Positions 26,558-35,051 of a stretch of DNA of 64,000 bases are shown one piece after another. This DNA is from DATLGB01 sp963724135 (lineage in GTDB: Bacteria; Actinomycetota; Thermoleophilia; Solirubrobacterales; Solirubrobacteraceae): positions 124,001 to 188,000 of the forward strand of contig CAVRTA010000005.1 in assembly GCA_963724135.1 (NCBI GenBank), written 5' to 3'. The position numbers were made by a program, and so were the translations under genes. The notes beneath the pieces were generated by a model. That model made no database searches. It was given only the letters and a program-made list of their open reading frames with translations, and had not been told where the DNA came from. Numbering within the stretch: position 1 is the stretch's first letter; each line of letters begins with the position of its first letter.

Positions 26558-27034
26558 ATGACTGACGACGTGCCCCAGCCCGTACTCGACTACTTGGCGG
26601 CGGCGAAGACCGTGACGCTCGCCACCGCGTCACCCGACGGCGCGCCGCACGCCAGCACGTTCATGTACGTCAACGACGGGCTGACGCTCTACGTATGGGC
26701 GCGCCCGAGCTCGACGACCGCGACCCACCTGCGCGACAACTCCCGGGTGTCGTTCGCCATCGACGAGTACGTCGACGACTGGAACAAGGCCAAGGGAATC
26801 CAGGGCGATGGCCACGGCGCGCCGGTCGGGCCCGGTGACGGCATCGCGCGGGCGGTCGAGCTGTTCGCCGATAAGTTCCCGGCGCCGTCATCGGGCGCGT
26901 CCACCGCCAGTATCGCGTTCTACACGATCACGCCGACGACGCTGTACTTCATCGACAACGAGGGCAAGCGCGTTGAGTTCGCCAGTGATGAGTTCGGCAT
27001 GAACTTCCACCGCGAAGAGGTGCTGTCGGGCTAG
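26558..27034 (+). CDS. PNPOx-like split-barrel flavin/F420-binding protein
   Basis: 158 aa. TVTLATASPDGAPHAS and LYVWARPSSTTATHL are typical of pyridoxamine-phosphate-oxidase-like split barrels that bind FMN, F420 or heme. It lacks enough signature to say which. The N-terminal half of the protein at 29708 is a paralogue (LATASPGAVPRAT; SISFFRITPTELQFIDN against SIAFYTITPTTLYFIDN). A reductase or cofactor carrier for nearby FAD enzymes is plausible. Transcribed alone from its own promoter. Confidence 0.72.
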   Translation: MTDDVPQPVLDYLAAAKTVTLATASPDGAPHASTFMYVNDGLTLYVWARPSSTTATHLRDNSRVSFAIDEYVDDWNKAKGIQGDGHGAPVGPGDGIARAVELFADKFPAPSSGASTASIAFYTITPTTLYFIDNEGKRVEFASDEFGMNFHREEVLSG

Positions 27035-27043
27035 CTGGGCTGG

Positions 27044-28171
27044 TCAGAACTGCTCTTCCATCCACTGGATCGTCTGCTTCGGCGCGATGCTGCGCATCGC
27101 GAACGTGAGCATCGCGTTGCGCGCCGCGACGCCGAGCGGGTTCGACACCGCGAGCAGGCGGGTGACCTGGTACGAGCCCTTTTGGAAGTTCGCGGTGCGC
27201 TCGCGACGCCGCTCCTGGTAGGCAAGCAGCCCGCCGACCGGGTCGTTGCACAGGCACTCCGCCAGCACGACGCCGTCTTCGATGGCCTGGCACGCGCCCT
27301 GCGCGAGGTTCGGGGTCATGGCATGCGCGGAGTCGCCGAGCAGCGCGACACGCCCCTTCACCCACTCGTCGATCGGCTTGCGATCGACGATGTCGGTGCG
27401 CTTGACGCGGTCCCCGGGCGTGGCGTCGATGATCTCGCGAACGGTCGGATAGAAGTGATCGAAGTGCGAGCGCACCGCCGCGATCGAGGCATCGGTGCCG
27501 CCTTCGTCGGCCTTGGCGAGCGCCAGCCAGTAGAGCCGGCCGCCACCGACGCGGTAGAAGTTGAACTGCGTGCCGCGGCCCCAGTTGAGCCGGAGCTTGC
27601 CCGGCGGCGCGTCCGGATGGTCGGAGTCGAAATCGACGATCGCCCGCCAGCTGGTCACGCCTGAGTAACGGGGTCGACTGGGCCCGAGCAGCTGGTCGCG
27701 CAGCACCGACCGCGCCCCGTCGGCGGCGATCAGCACGTCGCCGCGGGCTTCCGTACCGTCGGCGAACACGGCGCTGACGCCGCCGTCCTCCTCCCGGTAC
27801 CCGGTGCACTCGCGGCCGAGCTCGATGTGCTCCTCCCCGAGCGCGCCGACGAGCACGGCGTGGAGGTCCGGACGCGCTATCCCGACGGTCGGCACACCGA
27901 GCCGGCGGCTCCATTCCGCAACCGGCCACCGCGAGATCTCGCGGCCTCTGTGCGTGTACTGCGTCTGGAGCTCGACGGGGACGCTGACATCGATGACCTC
28001 GTCGGCGATCCCGAGCTGCTGGAACGCGCGCAGCCCGTTGCTCCAGAGGTTGAGCCCGGCCCCGAGCGGCTTGATCTCGGGTACCCGCTCGAACACGGTC
28101 GCGTCGACGCCGGCCTGTCGCAAGCCGATCGCGGCGCTCAGCCCGCCGATGCCGGCGCCGACGATGTTCAC
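27044..28171 (-). CDS. FAD-dependent monooxygenase
   Basis: 375 aa from a GTG overlapping the upstream gene's stop. Motifs: GAGIGGLSAAIGLRQAG, the GAGLNLW loop, AADGARS (DG) and LLGDSAHAMTPNLAQGACQAIEDG (GD; quoted motif spans about residues 285-308). Class A flavoprotein hydroxylase/epoxidase, full length. Last gene of a five-gene overlapping operon (31035 to 27044) with FHA, split-barrel/cNMP, flavin reductase and a second monooxygenase. Confidence 0.85.
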   Translation of the reverse strand: MNIVGAGIGGLSAAIGLRQAGVDATVFERVPEIKPLGAGLNLWSNGLRAFQQLGIADEVIDVSVPVELQTQYTHRGREISRWPVAEWSRRLGVPTVGIARPDLHAVLVGALGEEHIELGRECTGYREEDGGVSAVFADGTEARGDVLIAADGARSVLRDQLLGPSRPRYSGVTSWRAIVDFDSDHPDAPPGKLRLNWGRGTQFNFYRVGGGRLYWLALAKADEGGTDASIAAVRSHFDHFYPTVREIIDATPGDRVKRTDIVDRKPIDEWVKGRVALLGDSAHAMTPNLAQGACQAIEDGVVLAECLCNDPVGGLLAYQERRRERTANFQKGSYQVTRLLAVSNPLGVAARNAMLTFAMRSIAPKQTIQWMEEQF

Positions 28172-29205
28172 CTTGAGGCTGATTCGATCACCTCGTAGTC
28201 CGCGCTGATGAATGTCTCGTACTTGCTGCCCAGTGCCCGAGTGAAGAACAGCCTGATCAACACGCCCCGCAGCCAGACCCGGAAACGCCCCTCCAGCGCC
28301 GCGTTGGAGTTGAGCTTGTTCGCGAGGCCCATCATCTCGGTGGTCCGGCCGATCCGCCTGCGCTCATACTCGCGCAGCGCCGCCTGCGGCTCGGCGTCCC
28401 CCGAGAGGCACAGCCCGAGCACGACGCCGTCCTCCAGCGCCATTCCCGCGCCCTGCCCGAGGTTGGTCGTCATCGGATGGGCCGCATCGCCGAGCAGTGT
28501 GGCTCTGCCGGACCCCCACTGCTCGAGTGCCTCGCCGCCGTAGATGTCATGGCGCAGGATGTCGGCCTCGTCGGTTGCCTCGATCATCGGCAGGATCGGG
28601 CCCGCGTACTCGCCGAACGAGTCGAGCACCCCCGACTTGTCGATCACGTCCTCGTTGCCCGCAGGGACGAACGCGATCGCCGACCAGTAGACCCGCTGGT
28701 CGTCGATCCGGTAGTGGGCGAACCGGCTGCCGTGTCCGAACACGAGGGAGAACGTCCCCGGCGCCACCGACTCGTCGTAGGGGATGATGGCGTGCCACAG
28801 CGTGTAGTTCGCGTACGGCGGGTACTCGGGCGGCCCGCGCCCCGTGAGCTTGCGACGGACCATCGAAGCGACGCCGTCGGCTCCGATCAGGGCGTCGCCA
28901 CGTTCCTCGCCGCCGCCTTCGAGGCGCACGGTGACGCCCTCGGGCCGGTTCTCGAAGTCTGTCGCGCACGCACCCAACGTCAGCGGGATGTCCCGCTCAC
29001 GCGCCTTGGCCGACAGGATCGAATGGAGCTCCCCCGGCTGAGCGCGACCGCCGGCTCTCCGACGCGCCGCGACCATTCCGGCGCCGACCTCCATCTCGCT
29101 CAGCGATGCGGCGCGTTCCAGCGACCGCACCTCCGTTCCGTTCTCCTGCAGGGAGATCGTGGCCGCCAGACCGCCGAGACCGGCGCCGACGACGATCGCC
29201 CTCAC
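28168..29205 (-). CDS. FAD-dependent monooxygenase with internal deletion
   Basis: 345 aa, GTG start overlapping the upstream stop. The FAD motif GAGLGGLAATISL, DG motif (GADGVAS) and GD motif (LLGDAAHPMTTNLGQGAG) are present. Between EVGAGM and PGELHSIL only about a dozen Arg/Ala-rich residues remain, where the paralogues at 27044 and 16445 have about 45-60 residues. That part lies beside the mobile flavin and substrate pocket, so activity may be lost or changed. No frame reads the missing part, so a plain frameshift is not the cause. Confidence 0.75.
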   Translation of the reverse strand: MRAIVVGAGLGGLAATISLQENGTEVRSLERAASLSEMEVGAGMVAARRRAGGRAQPGELHSILSAKARERDIPLTLGACATDFENRPEGVTVRLEGGGEERGDALIGADGVASMVRRKLTGRGPPEYPPYANYTLWHAIIPYDESVAPGTFSLVFGHGSRFAHYRIDDQRVYWSAIAFVPAGNEDVIDKSGVLDSFGEYAGPILPMIEATDEADILRHDIYGGEALEQWGSGRATLLGDAAHPMTTNLGQGAGMALEDGVVLGLCLSGDAEPQAALREYERRRIGRTTEMMGLANKLNSNAALEGRFRVWLRGVLIRLFFTRALGSKYETFISADYEVIESASR

Positions 29206-29711
29206 GGCGCCGAGACGACCTTGTAGCCGCCGCCGTGGAACACCAGCGGCTCGCCCTCTGCATCGAAGCCCAGCTCGAGGACCTCACCGATGAAGATCAG
29301 GTGGTCGCCGGCGTCGTGGGTCGCGTGCAGACGGCAGTCCAGGTAGCCGACCGAGCCGTCGATGATCGGCGATCCGCTGGCACCGGTGCGGTGCGCGACC
29401 TCGGCGAACGCGTCGCGCCCGCGGGGACGGTCGCGTGACGCGAAGTAGCGCGAGATGGGCTCCTGCTCGGCATCCAGGATGTTGACCGCGAAGCACTGGT
29501 TGGACTCGATGTGCTTGGCCCCCTCAGAGGGCGAGATCACGCACACGAGCACCAGCGGGGGGTCGAGCGACACCGACGAGAACGCGTTCGCCGTCATCCC
29601 GTAGCCGTGCTCGTCCGCGCCCATCGTCGTCACCACCGTGACGCCGGTGGCGAACGTCCCCACCGTGGCGCGGAAGTCCTTGCTGGTGAACCCTGCCGGC
29701 GCTTCGCTCAT
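29202..29711 (-). CDS. Flavin reductase (HpaC/ActVB-type)
   Basis: 169 aa. FRATVGTFATGVTVVTT and GMTANAFSSVSLDPPLVLV are the signature of NAD(P)H:flavin oxidoreductases that release free reduced FMN or FAD to two-component oxygenases. ATG overlaps the upstream stop (ATGA). It is the only such reductase in the window, and halogenases of the family at 12.9-16.4 kb require externally supplied FADH2, so it is the best candidate partner. Single-component monooxygenases around it would not need it. Confidence 0.85.
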   Translation of the reverse strand: MSEAPAGFTSKDFRATVGTFATGVTVVTTMGADEHGYGMTANAFSSVSLDPPLVLVCVISPSEGAKHIESNQCFAVNILDAEQEPISRYFASRDRPRGRDAFAEVAHRTGASGSPIIDGSVGYLDCRLHATHDAGDHLIFIGEVLELGFDAEGEPLVFHGGGYKVVSAP

Positions 29712-30550
29712 CCGTCGATCCGGGCCCGGACGACTTCGTCGAAGTCAGGCGTGATCTCCATCGACTGGGCGATCAGATCGCGGAAGCGGTCGCGGTCGAG
29801 GGCGAGCAGCCTGACGTCGCTGACGGCGCGGACCGTCACCGACCGCGGCTGCTCGCGCATGATCGCCACCTCGCCGAACAGCTGCCCGGAGCCGAGTGTG
29901 TCCAGTGTCCGGCCTGCCCGCAGTACCTCGGCCTCGCCCTCGACGATGATGAGGAGCTTGTCGGCGGGGGTCCCCTCGCGGACGATCGTCTCGCCTGCGG
30001 CGACCTCGCTGCTCGCCAGCGTCGAGGTGAACGTGTCTCCGAGCTGAGGAGGCAGGTTCTCGATGATGCTGTAGGAGCGCTCGCGGTGGAACTCGGCGCC
30101 GAAGGTGTCGCCCTCGGGGTCGGTCGAGGAGCCGGTGTTGTCGATGAACTGAAGCTCCGTCGGGGTGATGCGGAAGAACGAGATGCTCATGGTCGACCCC
30201 GGCGCAAGATCCGGGAACTTCTGGCCGAACAGGTCCGCCACGCGCGCGATCTCCTCACCGCTGAGGATCACGGAGCACTCCGCGAGCCCCTGGATGCCCT
30301 GGGCCTCGTTGAGGTTGTCCGAACCGCCGTCGACCGTGAACGCGACGACCGGGTTCTGTTGGATCTGGCGGGCGGTGAGGGTCGTCGCCCGGGTCCAGAA
30401 GTACAGCCTGGGGCCCTCGCTGACGTACAGGACGGTGGTCGCGCGGGGCACGGCGCCCGGCGAGGCGGTGGCCAGGGTCAGCGTGCGTTGGCGTTGTAAG
30501 AACTCGAGGACCTCCGGAGGCACTTCGAGCGTCGGCTGGCCTGCGCTCAA
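29708..30550 (-). CDS. Split-barrel flavoprotein fused to a cyclic-nucleotide-binding domain
   Basis: 280 aa, TTG start overlapping the FHA gene stop (TTGA). N-terminal about 150 residues: PNPOx-like split barrel, paralogous to the protein at 26558. C-terminal about 115 residues: Crp/PKA-type cNMP-binding fold with EVAAGETIVREGTPADKL and the phosphate-binding-cassette-like GQLFGEVAIMREQPRSVTV (FGE...R). No DNA-binding HTH follows. Suggests a redox or cofactor-binding protein gated by cAMP/cGMP; class III cyclases are encoded at 44.8-47.3 kb. Confidence 0.78.
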   Translation of the reverse strand: MSAGQPTLEVPPEVLEFLQRQRTLTLATASPGAVPRATTVLYVSEGPRLYFWTRATTLTARQIQQNPVVAFTVDGGSDNLNEAQGIQGLAECSVILSGEEIARVADLFGQKFPDLAPGSTMSISFFRITPTELQFIDNTGSSTDPEGDTFGAEFHRERSYSIIENLPPQLGDTFTSTLASSEVAAGETIVREGTPADKLLIIVEGEAEVLRAGRTLDTLGSGQLFGEVAIMREQPRSVTVRAVSDVRLLALDRDRFRDLIAQSMEITPDFDEVVRARIDG

Positions 30551-31035
30551 CGCGGGCCCCCTTTCTCGGTCGGTTTAGCGTTCTCGGCGCGCCACGTGCC
30601 CTCGTCGAGCACGAACCGCACCGGTTCTGATCCGTCTTGGAGCACCAGCTGCCCCTCGCCGGTTGCGAAGTCGACATCGATCCGCAGCGACAAGGACGCC
30701 GGCGTGGGGACGGTGGAGGTCTCGCCCGCGGGGACGTCCCGCACCACCAGCGTCGTGGTGCCGAGCTCGATCGCGTCCCCTGGCCCGAGCGTCGTCGGCG
30801 TCACGATGCGCCGCCCATTGACGAACGTCCCGTTCGTCGACCCGAGGTCTTCGATGGCGCAGACGCCGCCGGGGTCGACGCTCACGCGCGCGTGCGCGCG
30901 CGAGATCTCGTCGTCGTCAGCCAGCCGTCCGGCTCCCTCGGCCTCGCGGCCGATCAGAAGCTCGTCCGCGACGAGAATCGACGTGCCGGTCGCCCGGCCC
31001 GCCACGACCTCGAGCTCAGCGCTTCCCGTCACCAC
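30547..31035 (-). CDS. FHA-domain protein
   Basis: 162 aa from GTG 31035 (a second GTG follows). FHA motifs: GREAEGAG, SRAHA, LGSTNGTF. After a linker, a C-terminal module of about 45 residues (LSLRIDVDFATGEGQ ... SEPVRFVLDEGTW) is shared with the FHA protein at 39647. TATAGA 7 nt upstream of the start points to a leaderless promoter. It heads an operon with a cNMP-binding flavoprotein, flavin reductase and two monooxygenases, so it may recruit or sense phosphorylated partners of that set. Confidence 0.8.
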   Translation of the reverse strand: MVTGSAELEVVAGRATGTSILVADELLIGREAEGAGRLADDDEISRAHARVSVDPGGVCAIEDLGSTNGTFVNGRRIVTPTTLGPGDAIELGTTTLVVRDVPAGETSTVPTPASLSLRIDVDFATGEGQLVLQDGSEPVRFVLDEGTWRAENAKPTEKGGPR

Positions 31036-31114
31036 GGCGGACTCTATATCGCCGCGCCTTCCGCTGGCGGTCACCGCGGCACGAGTTCCCCCGCGAGGCC
31101 TAGGATGCGCGCCG

Positions 31115-34087
31115 ATGGCAGCGCAAGTCGACTCGCCGGCGCCGGTATCGCGCTCTCGGATCACGAGCTACTACGGCGTCCTGGGGACTCTCACGGCGGT
31201 CGTCATCGCCGCCGTGATCAGCGCGGGCAGCGGCAAGCAGGCGCAACCGGCGATCGCCGGCGGCTACGACGCAAAGGGCGTTTCCGGCTGTCTGGGTCCG
31301 AAGTTCGACCTCGCTCAGTCGGGCCGCTTCGTCACCATCAGCAGCGCGGGAACGGACGTCGGCGGCGACCTCACCTTCGAGAAGGGCCGACTCACCGGCA
31401 CCGTGACCTGCGCCGATGGCGCCCGCGTGCCGATCGACGCCCGCGCAGCAGCGGGGAGCCTGACGGGCACCGTCGGCGACGCGGCGCTGAGGGCGGACGT
31501 GCAGCGCGACACGGCACCTCTGGGCACGGCGGCGCCGCGGGCGCCTGAGGGCGTCGAGGGGGCGTACGGGCTGGCCCCGAGCTCCGACTGCCTCGGTGGC
31601 AGTATCAGCCTGGCGGGCGAGGGCTCCGAGTACACGCTGACGACCGCGCCCAGCCGCCCCCCGGGAGAGGTCACCTACCGCGACGGGACGCTGACCGGCA
31701 CCGTGCCATGCGCCGACGGCAGCCGCCGCGAGCTGAGCGGCACCGCATCGGGGCGTGAGCTCGAGTTGACCCTGACCGCTCCGGGCGGCGCCGAGAGCGG
31801 AGCGGAGCGCGTCGCGGCCACCCACACACGCTCGACCGAAGAGGCGCTGGTGGCGTTCTTCATCGCCGCCCTGCTCGTGATGTTCCTCGCGCGGCTGTGC
31901 GGGAGCCTGATGCCGCGGATCGGTCAACCGCGGGTCATGGGCGAGGTCTTGGCCGGGATCCTGCTCGGGCCCAGCGTCTTCAGCGCCGTCGCTCCGGCGC
32001 TGCAGGCCGAGGTGTTCCCCTCCGACATCATCCCGATCATCGGGGTGGTGGCCAACCTAGGCCTCGTCTTCTACATGTTCCTGATCGGCCTGGAGGTCGA
32101 CTTCGGCCAGGTCCGCGGCCGCGTGGCCGCGACGCTGGCGATCTCCAACACCGGACTGGCGCTCCCGATGGTGCTCGGGATGGTTGCCGCGCTGCCGCTC
32201 TACGAGGCGCTGGCGCCCGACAAGAAGTTCGTCGCCTTCGCGCTGTTCATGGGCGTCTCGATGTCGGTGACGGCTTTCCCGGTGCTCGCCCGCATCATCT
32301 CCGAGCGCCGGATGCTGAGGCGCCCGCTGGGCGCGCTGGCGTTGTCGGCGGCGGCGATCGACGACGTCTCGGCATGGGTGCTGATCGCCCTCGCCACCGC
32401 CGTCGCCGGTGCGGGCAGCGGCATCGACGTGCTCAAGGTCGTCGGCGAGACGGCGCTCTTCTGCATCATCATGGGGGTGGCGGTACGCGCGTTGCTGAAA
32501 CGCGCGGCGGTCGCCTACGACGAGGCCGGGCACCTCCCGGGGACGTGGATCACGATCATCTTCGGCGGGGTCCTGCTCGCGTCGGTCGCCACCGAGGAGA
32601 TCGGTGTGGCGCAGATCTTCGGCGCCTTCGTCATGGGACTGGTCATGCCCCGCCACGCGGGCCTCAGCCACGAGGTCACGAAGCGCATCGAGGACTTCGT
32701 GCTCATCCTCCTGCTCCCGCTGTTCTTCGCCTACACCGGCCTGCGCACGAACGTGACGCTGCTCGGGCAGTCGACGCTGCTGTTGATCACGCTCGGCCTC
32801 ATAGTCGTGGCGATCGCCGGCAAGTACGGCGGGACCGTGATCGCGGCGCGCACGATGCGGATGCCGTGGCGCGAGTCCGCCGTGCTGGGCGCGCTGATGA
32901 ACACGCGCGGGCTGACCGAGCTCATCGTCCTCAACCTCGCGCTCGACAAGGGGATCATCTCCCCGGCGCTGTTCACAGCGCTCGTGGTGATGGCGTTGGT
33001 GACGACGTTCATGACGGGTCCAGCGCTGCGCCTGATCGACCCCCGCAACACCTTCGGCGCGCCACCCGAGGAGGAGCTGGCGGCGGCCACGCGCCTCAGC
33101 GTCGGTGACGCGCCGCCACCCGAGCGCTCGATCCTGGTGGCGCCGCAGTCCGAGGCCACCGTCGGCGCCCTGATCGCCCTGGCGGAGCCGCTGGCCCGCT
33201 GGCAGCCGCCGCGCGAGCTGATCCTCGCTCGCATGGTGCGACCACCACGCGGGTCGTCGGTTCGCGGCGGGCTCCAGACGGAGGAGCACCTCGTGCGCGA
33301 GGCCTCCAGCCAGCTCGAGCGTGCGCGGCTGAGCCTGCTCGACGATGGGGTCTCGACACGGGCGGTGGCACTGGCCTCCGCCGATCCCGGCCGCGACCTG
33401 TCGCGGCTGGCGTCGGCCGACGAGGTGGACCTGGTGCTACTCGACGGCCGCCGGCCGCTGCTCGGCGACGGCGTGCCCCGCGAGGATGTGGGGACCGTCC
33501 TCGAGCAGGCCCCCTGCGATGTTGCCGTCCTCGTCGCCCGCGAGGACACGCCGGTCGTGCTGGGCGAGGAGGGCGTCGTGATCGTGCCGTTCGGCGGAGC
33601 GGAGCACGACTGGGCCGCGCTCGAGCTCGCATCGTGGCTGTGTGCGGCCACCGGCACGCCCCTCGAGCTGCTGGGGCCGCCCGGACGCTCGGAGTCCGGC
33701 AGCGACGCCAGTCACATGCTGGCCAATGCGGCGCTGCTCGTCCAGCAGTTCGCGGGCGTGAGCGCGACGCCGCTCGTCGCCGAGCCGGGGCGCGAGGGAA
33801 TCGTCGCCGCGGCGTCACGGGCGACGCTGCTTTTGGTCGGGCTCTCCGAGCGCTGGACCAAGGAGGGACTGGGGGAGACGAGGCGCGCGATCGCTCGGGC
33901 CGCTCCGGCGCCGATCGTGTTCGTGCGGCGGGGCTCGCGTCCGGGCGCGCTCGCCCCGCCCAGCGACACGACGCGGTTTGCCTGGTCCTCGGCCGACCTG
34001 GGCGGTTCGCGCGCGTTCAGTCGCACAATGTCCGCGCTCAACCTGCCGGCGGCAAAGCCTTCCGATCCGCCCGGTGATTCCGTATAA
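31115..34087 (+). CDS. CPA2-type cation/proton antiporter with duplicated N-terminal domain and UspA-like C-terminus
   Basis: 990 aa. Order: one transmembrane helix (about 17-36); an extracytoplasmic part (about 40-245) made of two copies of an 85-residue unit, each with a CLG cysteine and a GxLTGTVxCADG motif; the Na+/H+ exchanger core of about 12-13 helices (about 250-650, with AAAIDDVSAWVLIALATA holding the Asp-Asp pair); then a cytoplasmic tail of about 300 residues with a universal-stress-protein-like arrangement. Likely exchanges Na+ or K+ for H+. ATG 31115 was chosen as the first Met before the first helix. Confidence 0.83.
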   Translation: MAAQVDSPAPVSRSRITSYYGVLGTLTAVVIAAVISAGSGKQAQPAIAGGYDAKGVSGCLGPKFDLAQSGRFVTISSAGTDVGGDLTFEKGRLTGTVTCADGARVPIDARAAAGSLTGTVGDAALRADVQRDTAPLGTAAPRAPEGVEGAYGLAPSSDCLGGSISLAGEGSEYTLTTAPSRPPGEVTYRDGTLTGTVPCADGSRRELSGTASGRELELTLTAPGGAESGAERVAATHTRSTEEALVAFFIAALLVMFLARLCGSLMPRIGQPRVMGEVLAGILLGPSVFSAVAPALQAEVFPSDIIPIIGVVANLGLVFYMFLIGLEVDFGQVRGRVAATLAISNTGLALPMVLGMVAALPLYEALAPDKKFVAFALFMGVSMSVTAFPVLARIISERRMLRRPLGALALSAAAIDDVSAWVLIALATAVAGAGSGIDVLKVVGETALFCIIMGVAVRALLKRAAVAYDEAGHLPGTWITIIFGGVLLASVATEEIGVAQIFGAFVMGLVMPRHAGLSHEVTKRIEDFVLILLLPLFFAYTGLRTNVTLLGQSTLLLITLGLIVVAIAGKYGGTVIAARTMRMPWRESAVLGALMNTRGLTELIVLNLALDKGIISPALFTALVVMALVTTFMTGPALRLIDPRNTFGAPPEEELAAATRLSVGDAPPPERSILVAPQSEATVGALIALAEPLARWQPPRELILARMVRPPRGSSVRGGLQTEEHLVREASSQLERARLSLLDDGVSTRAVALASADPGRDLSRLASADEVDLVLLDGRRPLLGDGVPREDVGTVLEQAPCDVAVLVAREDTPVVLGEEGVVIVPFGGAEHDWAALELASWLCAATGTPLELLGPPGRSESGSDASHMLANAALLVQQFAGVSATPLVAEPGREGIVAAASRATLLLVGLSERWTKEGLGETRRAIARAAPAPIVFVRRGSRPGALAPPSDTTRFAWSSADLGGSRAFSRTMSALNLPAAKPSDPPGDSV

Positions 34088-34088
34088 T
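34060..34088 (+). promoter_or_regulatory. Candidate promoter of the soluble Ser/Thr kinase gene
   Basis: TTCCGA (34060-34065), 17-nt spacer and a perfect TATAAT (34083-34088), lying over the end of the antiporter gene. The kinase ATG is at 34160, leaving a leader of about 65 nt. Confidence 0.6.
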
Positions 34089-34159
34089 CGCTGCAAGGGA
34101 ACCGGATGGCCGGGCCAGGCGACCGGAAGGTCCCCGCCGGGGACACTCAGAGAGGCGCA

Positions 34160-35002
34160 ATGACCTACGAAGTCAGCGAACTGCCGGTGGACGAACGGAT
34201 CGGCACATGGATCGGGAGGTACCAGATCGATTCGCTGGCCGGCGAGGGCGGCATGTCCAACGTCTACGCGGCCACTGCGGACGACGGCACGCGGGTCGCC
34301 TTGAAGGTCGTCAAGGACGAGTTCGCCCACGACGAGGAGTTCCGGTGCCGCTTCGCGCGGGAGGCGAACATCGCCCGGACGGTGCGTCACCCGAACGTCA
34401 TACCGGTGGTCGACTCGGGCGAGCACGAGGGGATTCCGTACCTGACGCAGCCGTTCATCGATGGCTGCTCCCTCGACGACAAGATTCGCCAGGAGGGCCC
34501 TCTCGAGCCGGCGCAGGTCGCCCGCATCTGCGTGGAAGTCGCCGCGGGGCTGCAAGCGCTGAGCGACGCGGGCATGGTGCACCGGGACGTCAAGCCCTCC
34601 AACATCCTGCTGGATGCTGACGAACATGCCTACGTAACGGACTTCGGGCTCGCCAAGGACACCAACGACGTGCCGCTCACCGAGCCCGGAAGCTCGATGG
34701 GATCCCTGGCGTACATGGCTCCCGAGCAGATCCGCGGAGACGAAGTGACGCCCTCGGCCGACATCTACTCGTTGGGCTGCGTCGCGTTCGAATGCGTGGC
34801 GGGACGGCCGCCGTTCGCAGGCCGGGAGCCTATGGCCGTGCTCTGGGCGCATCTGCAGGAGGAGGCGCCGGATCCGGGCTCCACGCCCGAATTCGCGCAG
34901 GCTCTGAAGACGGCGCTGGCCAAGACGCCGGAGGAGCGGCCCTCCAGCTGCGTCGTGTACGCGCGCGCCTTGGCGGAGTCCGCCGGCGTGGCGGTCGACT
35001 GA
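34160..35002 (+). CDS. Soluble Ser/Thr protein kinase
   Basis: 280 aa: a kinase domain and almost nothing else. Gly loop GEGGMSNVY, VALKVV lysine, MVHRDVKPSN, TDFGLAK, SLAYMAPEQ. No transmembrane segment or sensor domain, unlike the kinase at 21254, so it is probably cytosolic and activated by partners. GAGAGG precedes the ATG. It has its own promoter and lies 50 bp before the malic enzyme gene. Confidence 0.88.
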   Translation: MTYEVSELPVDERIGTWIGRYQIDSLAGEGGMSNVYAATADDGTRVALKVVKDEFAHDEEFRCRFAREANIARTVRHPNVIPVVDSGEHEGIPYLTQPFIDGCSLDDKIRQEGPLEPAQVARICVEVAAGLQALSDAGMVHRDVKPSNILLDADEHAYVTDFGLAKDTNDVPLTEPGSSMGSLAYMAPEQIRGDEVTPSADIYSLGCVAFECVAGRPPFAGREPMAVLWAHLQEEAPDPGSTPEFAQALKTALAKTPEERPSSCVVYARALAESAGVAVD

Positions 35003-35051
35003 CCGGCGAGCGCGGCGTCCAGCAAGCAGAGCGGCGACAGGAGGCAGCGAC

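Noticed and set aside
34106..34159. Upstream extension of the soluble kinase to 34106
   Set aside because: The extra codons lie in the leader after the TATAAT box, and GAGAGG before ATG 34160 marks the start.
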